Of a stretch of 64,000 nucleotides of DNA, positions 20,344 through 34,500 are shown piece after piece. The stretch's first letter is position 1. Every line of letters begins with the position of its first letter. Location of the stretch: positions 124,001-188,000 of the forward strand of contig NC_041679.1 in assembly GCF_900005765.1 (NCBI RefSeq). Reading direction: 5' to 3'. The translations under genes and the position numbers were made by a program. This DNA comes from Plasmodium relictum (Eukaryota > Apicomplexa > Aconoidasida > Haemosporida > Plasmodiidae). Below the pieces are notes generated by a model. That model saw only the letters and a list, made by a program, of their open reading frames with translations. It had not been told where the DNA came from and did not search any database.

Positions 20344-22389
20344 TCATCTAAATAAATCACTTTCTAAAATTTCGGATACATTACTATATTGTTGTTCTAT
20401 ATCAAGTGTTAATGTCTTTTTTAATATTTCAATTAAGTGTATATTTTTAACATTTATTTTTACTTGAGTAAAATCAATTTTTATATTTTCCATTTTTTCT
20501 ATTTCTTTTAATTCATTATCTAACAAGTAACTATTTTTGCAAAAATAAATATTATTATTTATTAAATGTATATCCATTAGTTTAATAAAATAAGAGGAGT
20601 TTAAATTATGAAACAAGAAAGAGAATGGTATAACAACATTTTCATTTTTTTTAATTATATCATTTTCCCATTTATTTATTGTATTATCATCAAAACAGTA
20701 AGGAAAATTTTTAAAAAGTATTAAAAAAATAGTAACTCCTATGCTATATATGTCTGTTTTTTCACTATAAATTCCTTTTAAACAGTAAGGAGACATATAT
20801 TCTTTTGTTCCAATAATTAAATCATTATATATAATTTTTTCTTCTTCATTTATATATGTTTTCTTAGTATTATCTGTGTAAATAGATAATTTATTTTCTA
20901 TTAAATTCATATATTCGCAATTTAAGGATGTTTCATTATTTTTTTTTATATTTATAGAATTATTTATATGTGGAATATATTTCATTAAGTTATTTTTTTC
21001 TTCATTATTTTCATTATCATTTGTATAGAGATTATCAGAATCAAACATATTAGTATGAAAATGAGTTCTATTTAACTCATTTTCATCATCATCAATTTTT
21101 TCAAATTGATTTAAATCAAAATTACTTTCATCGCATTCATTTCTATCAGAATCATTTACATCAAATTCATTTTCACAAAATACATCTTTTGTTTCACTTT
21201 CATAGAAATTATTTGTTTGCCATTTTTGAGTTTCATTCTCACTATAAATATATATACTCATATCAAAATCAATTATAACAAGTTGTTCCTTATTTTTATC
21301 TTTAAACATCAAGTTATCTAATTTTATATCTCTATGAATTATTGAATTTAAATGCAATGCATTAATTCCATTTAGTAACTGATAAATAATATTTTTAGCT
21401 TTATCAAATGAAAAATTTTCTTTTGATACATATTCTACTAAATCACTTCCTTCGCATAATTCCATTATAATAAAAAAATGAGACTGATTTTCTATTAAAT
21501 CATATATTTTTATAACATTGCTATTATTCATTTTTTGAATAGTTTTATATATGTTTATATAAGTACTATAACTCATAATAGACAATTGTTTTTTTTTACA
21601 TACACTCTTAATAGCTACATTAATTTTTTTATTTATATCAAAACATTTATAAACAAAATTAGGAGAATTATCTCTTAATAATCTAATCATTTTATAGTTA
21701 TTTTTAATATATTCACAATTTTGTAAACATTCCATGAATTTTTTTTCTCTTAATTCTATATCAGAATCGTTTTTAAGAATGTCATTATTTTCAGTTTGTA
21801 TTAAATCATTTTCTTTAGAATGATTAAACAATTTTAGTGCTTCATTGAAAATTTCATTTTTTTTACTATCTTCATTATTAGAACTTTTTTTAAATTGTTC
21901 AATATATTCATCACTTTTTCTTTTTTCAATTATTTTTATTTCCCCCTCTACATTTACAGCACTTTGTTTAAAATAAAAATCTTTATTTAGATATTTTTCA
22001 CTTTTTTCATTAAATTTTTCTTTTTCATTTTCTATTTCATCATATGCTCTCTCTAAATTATGAAGATTTTCATTTTTTATTTTATCGTATTTTTCATTAT
22101 CATTTTTATTAAATTCTTTTTCTAAGTTATCAAGAATTTCATTTTTTATTTTATCGTATTTTTCATTATCATTTTTATTAAAGTCTTTTTCTAAGTTATC
22201 AAAATTTTCATTATCATTTTTATTAAATTCTTTTTCTAAGTTATCAAAATTTTTATTTTCTGTTTCATCAAGTTTTTCTATTTCTTTGTTTTTAATTTTC
22301 AATTCAATTATTTTTTCATATTTTATTCTTTTTTGTTTAATTTTGTTTCTATTTTTTATGTTTAAGTAGTGTCTTTTAACTTTCTTCAA
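20344..22389 (-). CDS. divergent protein kinase, catalytic part (681 codons)
   Basis: The open frame has no ATG before codon 219: its nominal first codon is TTG. It continues upstream through a 65-nt A run before hitting a TAA at 22495-22497. It is therefore most likely the 3' part of a larger gene beginning at 24059. Residues 40-120 hold three or four Asn/Lys/Glu repeats (FDNLEKEFNKNDNE type). The kinase domain spans about 232-680: VAIK with Lys261, HRDIKLDN with the catalytic Asp at 354, DFD (374-376) in place of DFG, then GTKEYMSPYCLKGIYSEKTDIYS. The glycine-rich loop is not recognisable (RLLRDNSPNFVYK). About 150 low-complexity residues split the activation segment. HRD, VAIK and the DFD Asp are present, so activity is possible. 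I cannot assign a kinase subfamily. Confidence 0.8.
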   Translation of the reverse strand: MKKVKRHYLNIKNRNKIKQKRIKYEKIIELKIKNKEIEKLDETENKNFDNLEKEFNKNDNENFDNLEKDFNKNDNEKYDKIKNEILDNLEKEFNKNDNEKYDKIKNENLHNLERAYDEIENEKEKFNEKSEKYLNKDFYFKQSAVNVEGEIKIIEKRKSDEYIEQFKKSSNNEDSKKNEIFNEALKLFNHSKENDLIQTENNDILKNDSDIELREKKFMECLQNCEYIKNNYKMIRLLRDNSPNFVYKCFDINKKINVAIKSVCKKKQLSIMSYSTYINIYKTIQKMNNSNVIKIYDLIENQSHFFIIMELCEGSDLVEYVSKENFSFDKAKNIIYQLLNGINALHLNSIIHRDIKLDNLMFKDKNKEQLVIIDFDMSIYIYSENETQKWQTNNFYESETKDVFCENEFDVNDSDRNECDESNFDLNQFEKIDDDENELNRTHFHTNMFDSDNLYTNDNENNEEKNNLMKYIPHINNSINIKKNNETSLNCEYMNLIENKLSIYTDNTKKTYINEEEKIIYNDLIIGTKEYMSPYCLKGIYSEKTDIYSIGVTIFLILFKNFPYCFDDNTINKWENDIIKKNENVVIPFSFLFHNLNSSYFIKLMDIHLINNNIYFCKNSYLLDNELKEIEKMENIKIDFTQVKINVKNIHLIEILKKTLTLDIEQQYSNVSEILESDLFR

Positions 22390-22412
22390 ATGCTTATTTT
22401 TTTTCTTTCTCT

Positions 22413-22480
<68 letters not shown>

Positions 22481-24059
22481 CGTTTGAATAAACTTTATAT
22501 TTCTTAAAATACCTAACGTTTTTTTTTCTTTTTTTTTTTTTTAAGTAATTTTCATTTTTAGCGTTTTTATATTTATTTTTTTCTTTTTCTATGTCTCTTT
22601 TTTTAATTTTTTCATTCATCTCATGCATATTTTTTTTTATATTTAACGAAAATTTTGTACTTATTTCCTTATTATTTGAATTAAAGAAATTTATATTTAT
22701 TTCACTTTTATTTTTTATATAAGAAAAACAATTTAAATCATATTTATTATACAGCCACATTCTTTTACTATGTTCATTAATATATAAATGAATTTTATCA
22801 TAAAAATAACATACTTTATGATACCTTTTGTAAATTTTGTTATTTCTTATATTATTGTAATTGATATTAACATTCTTTTTATTTTTACTACAATTATTGT
22901 TAATATTATCTTTAATAGTATTTTTCATTTCAGCATGGTTGTTTTTATTATAATGATTATTATTCTCTTTGTAACATATGTTACTATTAATACAACTATT
23001 ATATCTTCTTATTTTTTCCATATTATACAACAATATGTTTCTTCTTCTCATTAGATATTTGTTATTTATGCAACTAATATAGTTTTTGTATTTATTTTTT
23101 ATAATTATACTTTTCATAATCGTAGCAATTTTACTGTTATGTATATACGAAACATTTGTTTTTCTCATTACACGATTTCTAATTCTTCTTTTCGCCAACA
23201 CTTTCATATTTTTTATATACTTCTTTATGAAATCAATATTTAAATTTTCTGAGATATTTTTATGAATTTTGATGATAGAATTATTATAAAAATATTCTAT
23301 TTTATTTCTTTTATTAATATTTGAGAAATCAAAATTTTTTAATTTATTACTTATTAATATAAGTTTAGACAATTTGCACAAAAAGAAATACTCATTTATT
23401 TTTTTATGTTTTCTTGGTTTTTTTTTTATATTTTGTCCTTTGTAATTATTATAATGATGAAATAATAAATTAACAATTCTTTTATTTTTTTTTGTTGATA
23501 AATATATATGAATTAAAAACATCAGTTCTTTAATACATTTCTTTATCTTTTTTTTTATTCTATAATACATTATAAGCTTATAATATTGTCTATCCAATGA
23601 ATAATTGGTGTTACTTTTTATTCTTTTAAACAATTCTTTACGCATTCTTTTTGATGATTTATTTATTTTATATTTTTGCATTAATTTAGAAGGATAATGT
23701 TTATCAGTGTATGTCATTTTATTATTTTTTCCTTTATAATTACAACTGTAATAATACACATCATTCTTTTTATTTAAATTATTCATTAAATGGGATATGA
23801 TATTCTTATTGTTTATATAATCATAATCAGTATTTTTGATATTATCATTTTGACTACAGTTATTCATGTCCTTACTAATTTTGTTATCTTTCTTATGTTT
23901 TATTTCACTACTATTAGTAAAATGAAAATTTTCAAAATTCATTACGTTTTCTTTATTTTCTTTATAATTTACTTTATCCTTTTTTTCTATAACTTTTTTT
24001 TGTTTCTTTTTACGTAGCATCAACTTCAGTATGTAATTGCAAAAAAAGCATTTATGCAT
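22386..24059 (-). CDS. probable N-terminal part of the kinase gene (about 557 codons, separated by a homopolymer frameshift)
   Basis: The first ATG in frame is at 24059 (MHKCFFCNYILKLM); a few codons open upstream lack an ATG. The product is very basic and Asn/Lys-rich, with segments such as RRIRNRVMRKTNV and no recognisable domain. Near its end it runs through a poly-Lys tract encoded by the A run at 22416-22480 and stops by TGA at 22386-22388, overlapping the kinase frame. The next 22 kb show no other gene that would use this protein as partner. The overlap plus the missing ATG of the kinase frame argue that both are one polypeptide of roughly 1,240 residues. Joining requires the A run to be 1 nt longer or 2 nt shorter (modulo 3). 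The alternative, two separate genes, would leave the kinase without a proper start. Confidence 0.65.
22416..22480. repeat. 65-nt T homopolymer inside coding sequence
   Basis: An uninterrupted run of 65 T (A on the coding strand), where the kinase gene changes frame. Homopolymers this long are not reliably measured, so the frameshift is suspect. Confidence 0.95.
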
Positions 24060-25465
24060 TTTCAAGTTGATATACAACTTTTTCTTGTTTTATATAGCTT
24101 ATAGACAATTTTAGAAATTTAGTTAAAATATTGCAAGACAATAAAATTTTCAATAAATATGTAAAATTTTTTTTAATATAAAAAAAAAAAAAAAATGGAA
24201 AAAAAAAGAAAAAAATAGAAACAAAACAAAAAAAAAAAAAAAAAAAGAAAGAAAAAGAATAAATTTATTCTTTTAATAAAATTGAGGCTATTTATTCTTT
24301 TTATTTCTAATAATTTTTTGTATAGTTGAAATTAATTATGTAATACATATATAAACACAAAGTTGCTAAATATAACAAAATTAAATAAAAATTTACAAAA
24401 CAAAAAACATTAAAAATACATATTTAAAATTAGGAATTTTATTTTTTAAAATATTATAAAAATTATTTTAAGTATTCTTTTTGTCTTATTTGATCATTTA
24501 ATTTCTTTTTTTCTTAGGTATACTTAATTATTACAAATGAAAATATAATTTTATATATATTTTTAGTAGCATGATATAATGCTTTTATCTAAACTATTAT
24601 TGATATTGTAATTATTATTTATTTCGTTATTATTATTCTAATTTTTTTTCATCTTTGTAATTTTTATTCCTTCTTTTACTTTTTTACTTTTTTAGAATTT
24701 TACTGAATTGTACATTTTTATTTTTCTTAAGAAATTTATTATTTTTTTTCTTTTTTTAAATGTGCAAAAATGTAAACTTATTTCATTAAGCAAAAATTCA
24801 TATTTATAAATAAAAATGTCTAATGTATTCAATAACAAAAAAAAAAAAAAAAAAAATTTAGTATTTTATAAATGTATTAGTTCATGATATTTTATTTTAT
24901 TTCATTTTAATTTATTTTACTTAAAATAATATTTCATAATAATACCACTTAACTAAAAATTAGAATTATGCACTTAGATTTAGGCAAAAGAAATTTTGTA
25001 AAAAAAAGATTTACTATTTTTTTATTTATATAATCATAATTTACTAATTTTCTAATTTTTTCCCCTTTATGTAATATTATAAACAAAATTATGTTATCTA
25101 ATAAACACTTAATAATTATTTTTTTTTTTAGTTAAATGAATTTTAAATTAAGAAAGTACTTACGTATCTAGTTAATAATTGAGAATATGCATGCAACAAT
25201 GATAAAAAAAAAAAAAAAAATACATATGGATTCATGTATACAAAAATATATATATGCAATCACTTAAAATTTTACAAATAAACTAAATTTTGCTTAATTT
25301 TTATGATTAATTATTTTTTTTTTAATAAAATATTATTAAATATATAATAAAATTTGTTTTTCAGTTAATTAAAAAAAAAATTAAAATAATAAATAAAGAT
25401 ATAACAATAAAATTATTATATAATAATAATTTTAAGAAATATCATATATTTTGATTTTAAATTTT
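24060..25465. other. AT-rich intergenic spacer
   Basis: 1.4 kb between the 5' end of the kinase gene and the 3' end of the HECT gene. Only homopolymers and short AT stretches, with no gene. Confidence 0.6.
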
Positions 25466-25525
25466 CTATGATAACGAAAAGTTCTTTTGGCCTAAGAGAA
25501 TAAAGAAATATAATAAGATAAAATA

Positions 25526-25565
<40 letters not shown>

Positions 25566-28500
25566 CAATATAAAAATAAAAATAGTATTACCTTCACGAA
25601 TAGCATAAAGCAATCTGTCTCTTAATTTTTCTTTATCTTTATAATCAGGAATTTTTAAATAATTTGTACAGGTCATAACACTAGGAAGGTCATTATTATC
25701 TTCTTTTTTAACTACTTTCATTAAAGGTCTGCTCAAAAAAAAAAAAAAAATTGACATAAAAAATAAATTTTTGTTTAAAAAAATACAGTTTTTTAACAAA
25801 ATTGTTTTTTTTTTAAAAAAGTATATTTACTTTAAAGCTGAAAATCCGTTATTAGGTAAAGATGATGTACCAGTACAAAATTTGACAAACATTCTTCTCT
25901 CTTCATTATTAAATTCAGAAAGTATTTCAATTAATGTAATAAATGTAATAGAATCATTTGTGTAGCTACAAAAAATAAAATAATAAATAAATATGTTAAA
26001 TATAATTACTAATAATATTATTTTCCTTATATATATATACCCATGATCTGGTTTAATATAAGTAGACAAGTGGGATTTTGTCCAATAAGCATCATTTTCT
26101 ATATTGCTTCCAAATAAGTATTCACAAATTTCTTCTTCATCAAAAATATTTGTACATATAAGTGGTGCAATTGTACTAAATCCAAATCGGAATGCCCATA
26201 TCTAAAAAAAAAAAAAAAAAAAATATAGATATATATTGACGATTATCATTATTAAGTGTTTATATATATATAAAGTATTTACTTGAAATTTAATCCCTTC
26301 ATATAAAGAATGCTCAATAGTTTTATTAATGAACAAATTTAAATTTTCATTATTCACTGATATATTTGATCCATTTGGTATCAATTCGACTGGTGGATCA
26401 CTTCCTATTAATTTAAAAATATAAATATATATATATTTAATAATTCCTTTTTCTCTTTTAATTTTTTTTTTTTTTTTTTTATTGAATAAAAAAAGATTAA
26501 ATATTAATAAATATTAAATAAATAATTTAATTACCTAATAAAGTAAAATCTAAGTGCAAATCTTCTATATTCTTATTTTCTTTTCTGTACTCTAATAATT
26601 TATTTATACTATTCATATTTACTCTATCAATCTATGTGAAAAAAAAAAAAAATAATAAATAATAAAAATTATACATATATACATATTTTTTTTTTTTTTT
26701 AATTCATTAAATCATATAATTGTTTTTTTTCATTTTCCTATTTTATTACCGCTTGATAGTGATGAAATTTTGATAAATTAACATATCCAGAATTATTCAT
26801 TACAAGATACCAAAATAAAGGATGTAAATTAATATTAACATTTCTATTATCTGTTAATATTTTAGCACATAATTGACCTAATAATTTGAAATATTTAAAT
26901 AATCTATTTTCTAAAGTGTCTTGATTTATATTTACATACTTCTTTTTATCTTTTTCATTTGATTTTTTAGTTATATTTTCATTTGTTTTTTTATCATTAT
27001 TTTCATTTATTTTTTTGTTAGCATTTTCACTGTCCTTTTTATCAACATATTTATTTTCCTCTTTTACAGGATTTTTATTCTCTATTTCACTAAAAAGAGA
27101 ATTAATTATATTATGTGTTACAGATTGTGTTAACTTAATTTGGTTATTTAAATTAATCTTTTTTTTTGCTTCATTCTTTTTTTTTAAATTTAAATTATTT
27201 TCTTCTTTCAAAAAATTTTCTTCAAAATCTTTCGTAAATAGTTTATACTTTTTTATCTGCACTTTTTTATTTTCTTTTCCTTCTATTTCTTTCTTTTCGT
27301 TATCTTCTATTTCCTCCTTTCTTTTCATTTCTATTTCTTCCGTTATCTTTTGGTTTACAGTATCTTTGTTCTCTTTATTTTTTATTTTTTCTTCTTTTTC
27401 TTTTTTCTCTATTTTTTTTTTTTTAGATATGTCTTCACTTGTTCTTTTTGAATTCATATTTTTATCTAATAACTTACAACAATTTTTTCTATTTTTTTCT
27501 TTTAAATTTATACTACTTTTACGTTTTGGTTTGTCAGATATATCCGATATATCTTCAACTTTTTCTAAAGGTGGATGATTATTTGAAGAGCTGATTAAAG
27601 ATTCTTTAATTTCACTTAATTTATATATGTTACTTTTATCATTTTTATTTTTTCTTTTTATACATTTTTTTTCATTTTCTTTTTCTTCTTCTCCTTCTCC
27701 TCCTTCTACTTCATATTCATCTTCTTTATTTTCTTCTTCAATTTGTTCATCTTCATTTTCAAAATCTATTTCATCATATATTTCATCTTCCAAATGATCA
27801 TCTATTTCATCATCATCATCTTCTTCATCTTCATCTTCCTCATAATCATTATAATCATCAATTTCTCTTTCTTCTTCCTCATCTTCTTCATCTTCATCTT
27901 CATCTTCCTCTCCTTCTTCTTCTTCTTCTTCTTCTTCTTCCTCTTCCCCTTCCTCTTCCTCTTCCTCTTCCCCTTCCTCTTCCTCTTCCTCTTCCTCTTC
28001 CTCTTCCTCTTCCTCTTCCTCTTCCTCTTCCTCTTCATTTTCTTTTCCTTCTTCTTCTAATTCATCTATTATTTCTTCCAATTTGTCATTTTCTTCATTA
28101 GAATAAACTATTTCTTCTTTTTCTTTAATGCCACATTTTTCAGAGCTTATACTTTTTTTTTTATTTTCTTCTTCATTTTTTTTCTCTTTTGTATCTACCT
28201 CTACATAACGTCTAATTCTTTTTTTTTTATTTTTGTCTGAATTAATGTATTCTTCATCTAATTCGGTTTGTTCTTCTTTTATATCAAAAATATTACTTTT
28301 TTCTAATGCTGTATTAAGAGTTATATTGGATGATTCTTTCTTCTGTATATTATTATCTTTTTTTTTTTGTTTTGTTTCTTTTGATCGTACATTTGCTAAT
28401 ACACTTTTCTTTTTTTCTTCATTTTCTTGTACTTTTTCCTCTTTTTTTTTTTTATTATCATTACTATCTTGACTACTTTCTATATTAGATAAATATTTTT

Positions 28501-31500
28501 TTTTATGACTCCTTACATTTTTATATTTTTTGGAATTTTTTTTACTATTATCTGAAATATTTTTAAAATATTTCTTATTTTTTTTATTTCTCATTTTGGC
28601 ATCTAACAATTCTACTTCTGATATATCATCATATTTATTTAAATTTTTTGTGTTTTTTTGAAAAACATTTGAATTCATCGAAAAAAGAAAATGATTAATA
28701 AGATTATTAACAGAATTATAATTATTTGCATTTGAACCTTCACTAATAACGTTGATTCTTTTATTTACTGATGAAGATTGATAAGAATTAAAATTAAGAG
28801 AATTATGAGAATTATAAGACTTATTTATCCCCATTAAATCTGAGTTCTTTGGTTTCTTTAATAAATCAAAATCAAAATTATTTAAGTCAATTTTATAAGA
28901 TATAGGAAAAAGATAACCATCTTCTATTTTAAATAATTTTAATTTCTCTTTTTTTAATTCTTCTATAACTTCGTTATAAAATTCTAAAGAAGGACCGATA
29001 CCTGTACCTTCTTCATTAAAAAATTCTATATCTAAAAATGAAGGAGTGATATAATTAGAATTAATAAAATGTAAATGATTAAAAATACGAAAAGAAGAGT
29101 CAATCATTTTATTTCTATGCAATTTAATTTTTGTTCTTGGTAGAGTTAATGTAGTATTATCTGATAGAAAATTAAATAATTTTTTTTTATCGTAATTGTA
29201 TGTATAATTAGAGCATACTGATAATAAATGCTCTTCTGTTAATATTCTATTTCCAAAGTTCACTTTTTCATTAAATTTTTCTACTAACTCTTTTATTTTT
29301 TGCTTATAATTATAAAAACCTCTATAATTTCCAAAATAAGTAATTTCAAAAAATAGTAACCTAATATCAATATCTACAACAAAATTAAATAAATAAAATA
29401 TTTTATAAATCCAGGATGGCAATTTTTCACTAAATATAAATAATGGATTATTCAAATAATATATAATTTTATTATTTATACTATTTAATATAAAATTTTT
29501 CTTTTTTATATCATCTACTGTTAAGTTATTTTCTTTTTCGTTCATATTTTCAAAAATGTATTTCATTTTATTTATTTCTTCTTTCGTATCTTCTGTAAGC
29601 ACAACATTAACTTCACTATTTACTTTATTAATTTTATTATCTTGATTGTTGTTTATATAAAAATTGAGAAGAGACGAAGTATCGCATCTTTTGAAATACT
29701 TACATAATAAAAATAAAAATTTAAAGAGTAAAAAATTGTACACATTGTCTATAAAAATATATTTTTCTTTATTTTTTTCAATTTCATGTTTATCTCTTTT
29801 CTGAGAACTTATATTTTCTCCTTCTTTTTCTTCCTTATCTAAAATCTTTTTTTTAATTATTTCACTGTATGCAGGCATGTAATTATATAATAAATAAAAT
29901 TCTTCTTTTTCTTTTAATGTAAAATTTTCTTTCAACAATAATGATTCACATTCGTAACTATTTCTCTCTTCTTTAGTGTTTAAAGCTTTAAAGAAATTTT
30001 CCTTTTTATATTTTTCAAACAAGCATCTTTCTTTTTCTCTCATTACTTCAATTTGGTCAATACGATTCTTCCTTTTTGAATTATTTGAATTTTTTTCATT
30101 ATTCATTAAAAAGTTAATGTTATGTAAATGTGTACTTAGCATGATATCTTTATTAATATAATGATCATCAAAAAATATAAGCTCTGTTGCTTTTTTCATT
30201 TCTTTTTTCATATAATTCGATAAATACATAGAATCGTTTTCTACAAAATTACTTTGTGAAAACAAAAATTCAATTTTTTTATTTTTATATCTATTTTTTA
30301 AGTAGTCTAATAAGTGTGAGGATTTTTCCTCTTCTGATTTATAGAATACCACTTCTTCTTCATCCTCTCTTCTTGAATCGTATTTATAAAGAAGATTTTC
30401 CATTTCACTATAATTCATTTCTCCTTTTTTCTTTACATCATTATTTATATCTTTTTTCAAAGAATTAAAAAAGCTTATATCCTCTTTTTCATCATATTGA
30501 CTATTTATGTCATTTTGTGAATTGGAATTATATAAATATTTTACTAAATCAAAAGATATATTATAAAAATTGTATTTTTCATTAATAACTTTACAGTACA
30601 ATGGGGTATCTATACTACTCTTCATTTTTTTATAAGTGCTCAAATCAACATAGGTATAAATATCTTCTTCATTTTCATTTATTTGACAATATTTTTTCTC
30701 TTCATTGTAATCAGTGGTTTTTTTTTTTTTTAAAGTAACAAAAAAATTGCTTTTTTTATTTATTTCATCTTCTAAGGGGTCTGAGCATCTTTCATCATTT
30801 TTTCTTTTTTTTATAATTTTATAATTGATATTATGAGCATTATTATTACTGTCCCATAAATATTTTATTTTATTTTTTAAGTTATAATAATCTGTTTCAA
30901 AATTTTCAACAACATCATTATAGACATAAAAATTTTCTGTGTTATAAAATATATTTTCTTCTGTTAAGCATAAAGAATTTTTGTTTATGTAATACACATC
31001 ATCTAATTTAATTAAATATTCTGATAGGCAAGAATCACTATGAACATCTATTCCATTAATAGATAAAACAATTAAATCTTCGTTTTTATGATCATACTTT
31101 GAATAAAAACTTTTATTATTCTTATTTATATTTTTTCTTATAAAATTTTCTACTTTATTAAATGATTCAAATATATTAAATGATCCTTGTAAATTTCTTT
31201 TTCTGTCAATAAAACTTCTGACAAAATAATTATTTGTGTAAATATTTTCCCTTGAGAAGGTATTTCTATATGTTAAATTTTTAGAAATTTTATTTAATAC
31301 ATTAGTATTATCAGTTAATGATTTTTTATAATTTGTTTTATTAATTTTAGAAGGAATATATAGTCCTTCTTTGTAATTACTATTTGTTCCATCGTGTAAA
31401 TAATCTGTTTCTTTTTCTAATTTTTCTTCATTTTTATCACTTTTCATTTGTTCTACATGTAAAGAAATTGGTATTCCTTTATTTAATGAATTAAAAACAG

Positions 31501-34500
31501 AAATATTATCTATATATAGACCATTTCTTCTTAAATGCATTGGAAAATGACAATTATAATTATTATATATACTCTTACTTTTTTTTTTGTTATTCTTGTT
31601 ATTACTATCATTAAATAGGTTATCATAAAAAGAATCTTTTTGCATATAATCAAAATCATTTTTATAGTTACTTGAATTAAAATAGTCATAAAAACTATAT
31701 TCCTTTTTATTATTAATTTTTAAAACTTTTTTTTTTTCTTTATTTAATTTAGAGTTTGATATGGAATTGTCTTTTACTATCTCTTTCTCCTTTTCTTTTT
31801 CCTTTTCTTTATTTTCTTCTATTTTCTCTATTATTTCTACTTCTTTTTCTTTTACCTTTCCTTGTTCAATATCTTTATCTTCTTTTCCTTTTCCTTTTAA
31901 TATTCCTACTTCTTTTTCTTTTATTTTGGATTCCTCTGTCTTGTTTTTAATTTTCTCTTTATCTGCTTCATGTCCTTTTCTTAAACTTTTATTTTTTTTT
32001 GATTCATTTTTTTCATTATTTTCATTGCTATTTATTTTTTTTTCTACTATATTTTCTATAAAACATTCCTTACTATTAGAATCTTCTTTCCCTTTTTTTT
32101 TCTTATTTTGTTTTACACTTTTTGTAGTTGTATCATTGTTTTTTTTACTTTTCAAATTAAAGAATGAGTTATCATTTTTTAATGAAGGAAAATCATCATA
32201 ACTTTTTATCCATCTTGTATCACTGTCTTCTCTTTCCTGACATTGTTCAATATTGTTATTTTCTTTAAAAAAATATATAGGTAAATTATCATATATATTT
32301 AAACATTCTTTGGTTAACTTTATAAGTAATGAACAATTATTAAATGAAAGATTATTCATAATTAAATAGTAATGATATGAATCAAAAATTTCAGTTACTA
32401 AAGATTCTATTTTTTTAAATTCATTGTCATCAATTTCTTCAATATTCTTTTTAAATATATCATAAAATATGTTGTATAACGTTCTTACACTATTTAAAAA
32501 TATATTGATCACTATTTCTTCCATCTTCTTATTATTAGTAAATAATAATGCATATAAAAAAATGTATAAACGAATATTTCTATCAATATTTTTTAATAAA
32601 TTAAAAATGTTTCTTTTATTTTTTTCTTTAGTTAAATCAAAAACAAAATTATCCTGTTCTGTATTTTTTTTTTCTTTTTTTTCTGAATCACAATGGAATA
32701 GTTTTTGAAATAAAAAAAAATATAAACGCTTTGCTATGTTGTATTGATAAAAGTATATGGATGAGTTTTCATGCATTAAAGATAAATTAAAAAATAAATT
32801 AATTAAATAATAGTAACATAAAACTATATTATTAAAACATGTAACTTCGTTTACAATTATATTATGTATTGAGATAGAAGATGAGGAATTTTTTTTGCAA
32901 TCATTGTAATTTTTATAATTTAAAAATAATGACGTAAACTCAATAGCAACATTTTTCATTTCTCTTTCATGATGGAAAAATAAAAAGCTGTTTTCATAAT
33001 TATATATACTCTTAGCATTAAACATATCATAAAAATAGAGAAATATAATATTATATACTTTTTTATTAGAACATATGCAATTATCCTTTTCACTTTCATC
33101 TATTTCCTCCTTTTTTTTTAATAAAATCTTATTTATAATATTAGTTAACACAAATAAATAAGGCTTTTTTGAATTATATAATGAGTTTATTTCATTGAGA
33201 GAATTTCCTATTTTGTTACATAAGTATTTATTAAAAATATCATTATTATTTTTATTTATTTTTTCATTTAAAGATGAAAAACTGACTTCTTTTGATATTA
33301 ATATACTAAAATGTTCAATAATTTTACACATAATAATTCCACTTATAACGGAAGATTCTGATAAATTATTAGAAACTATACTTTTTATAAAGGAATACAT
33401 TTCTTTATAAAAAGAAAAAATATAATCTAAGCAATCAACAAAGTCCGAATTATTGTAATAAAAAAAAGATATTTTATATAATGAAATAAAAAGAGATAAT
33501 GAAATAACTATACACAAATATTTAATATCAAAATACAAGGCACTTTCATATATATTATATATATTTGGTATAATTATTTTTATCAGAGTCATTAAATAAT
33601 TAAAATTATTTTTATAAAATTCTAACTTATGTTTTTTAACATCAATGGGAAATTTATAAATTATATAACCATATTTTTCATAACTAAAAAAATTATCTAA
33701 ACTTTTTTTTTTATCATCATCATTATCTGTATTTTTTTCTTTTTCTTTATCTATATCAATATTTTTACCTTTACAATATTCTATATTTTCTACAAATATA
33801 TTATCATTTATGTTTTTTTTCTTTTCATATTCGTAAATTATTGATCCATCATATGTGCATATAGGAAGAAAAGAATATAATGTAAATAAAATATAAATTA
33901 TTAAAAAACTGTTATTTTGAAACTTTTTATTTTGAAAAAATTCATTAAACTTATTTAAAAAATCACTATTGCAAAAATTCTCAAGTATATTATTACTATA
34001 ATGCACAAAAATAGATATTATATAAAAGGTTTCCATAAAAGCATATAAATTATCTTCTATTTGACATTCAATTAATAACTTTATAATATTATCTCTTATA
34101 TTAATATTATAAACACTTTCTATTTCTGAGCTTAACTTAAAATATGTATTATCATTATTGTTTAAATTAATTATATTTTTTAATAATTTATTAGCATAAT
34201 CAGTGCTACTACTACAATTATCCTTCATTTTATTTTCCTTTGAGTAAGTTTCATCACAATTACTAATATTCCAGATATTATTTTCTTTCGAATTTATAAA
34301 ATTACTATTATTATTTTTATTTTTATTAACTTTCTTATTTTCTAAAACATAAGAATTTGACTCTTTTCCATTACATACTAAATTATTATCAATATAATCA
34401 TCTTTTAGATTATCAACGGTATTTTTTAATAAAGAAGTAAGTATATTGATATTTTCATTCGAATTATTACTTTTACATTTTATATTTGAGTACTCTTTAT

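Noticed and set aside
27743-28060. Phe/Leu-rich ORF opposite the HECT gene
   Set aside because: Complement of the poly-Glu tract of the ligase.
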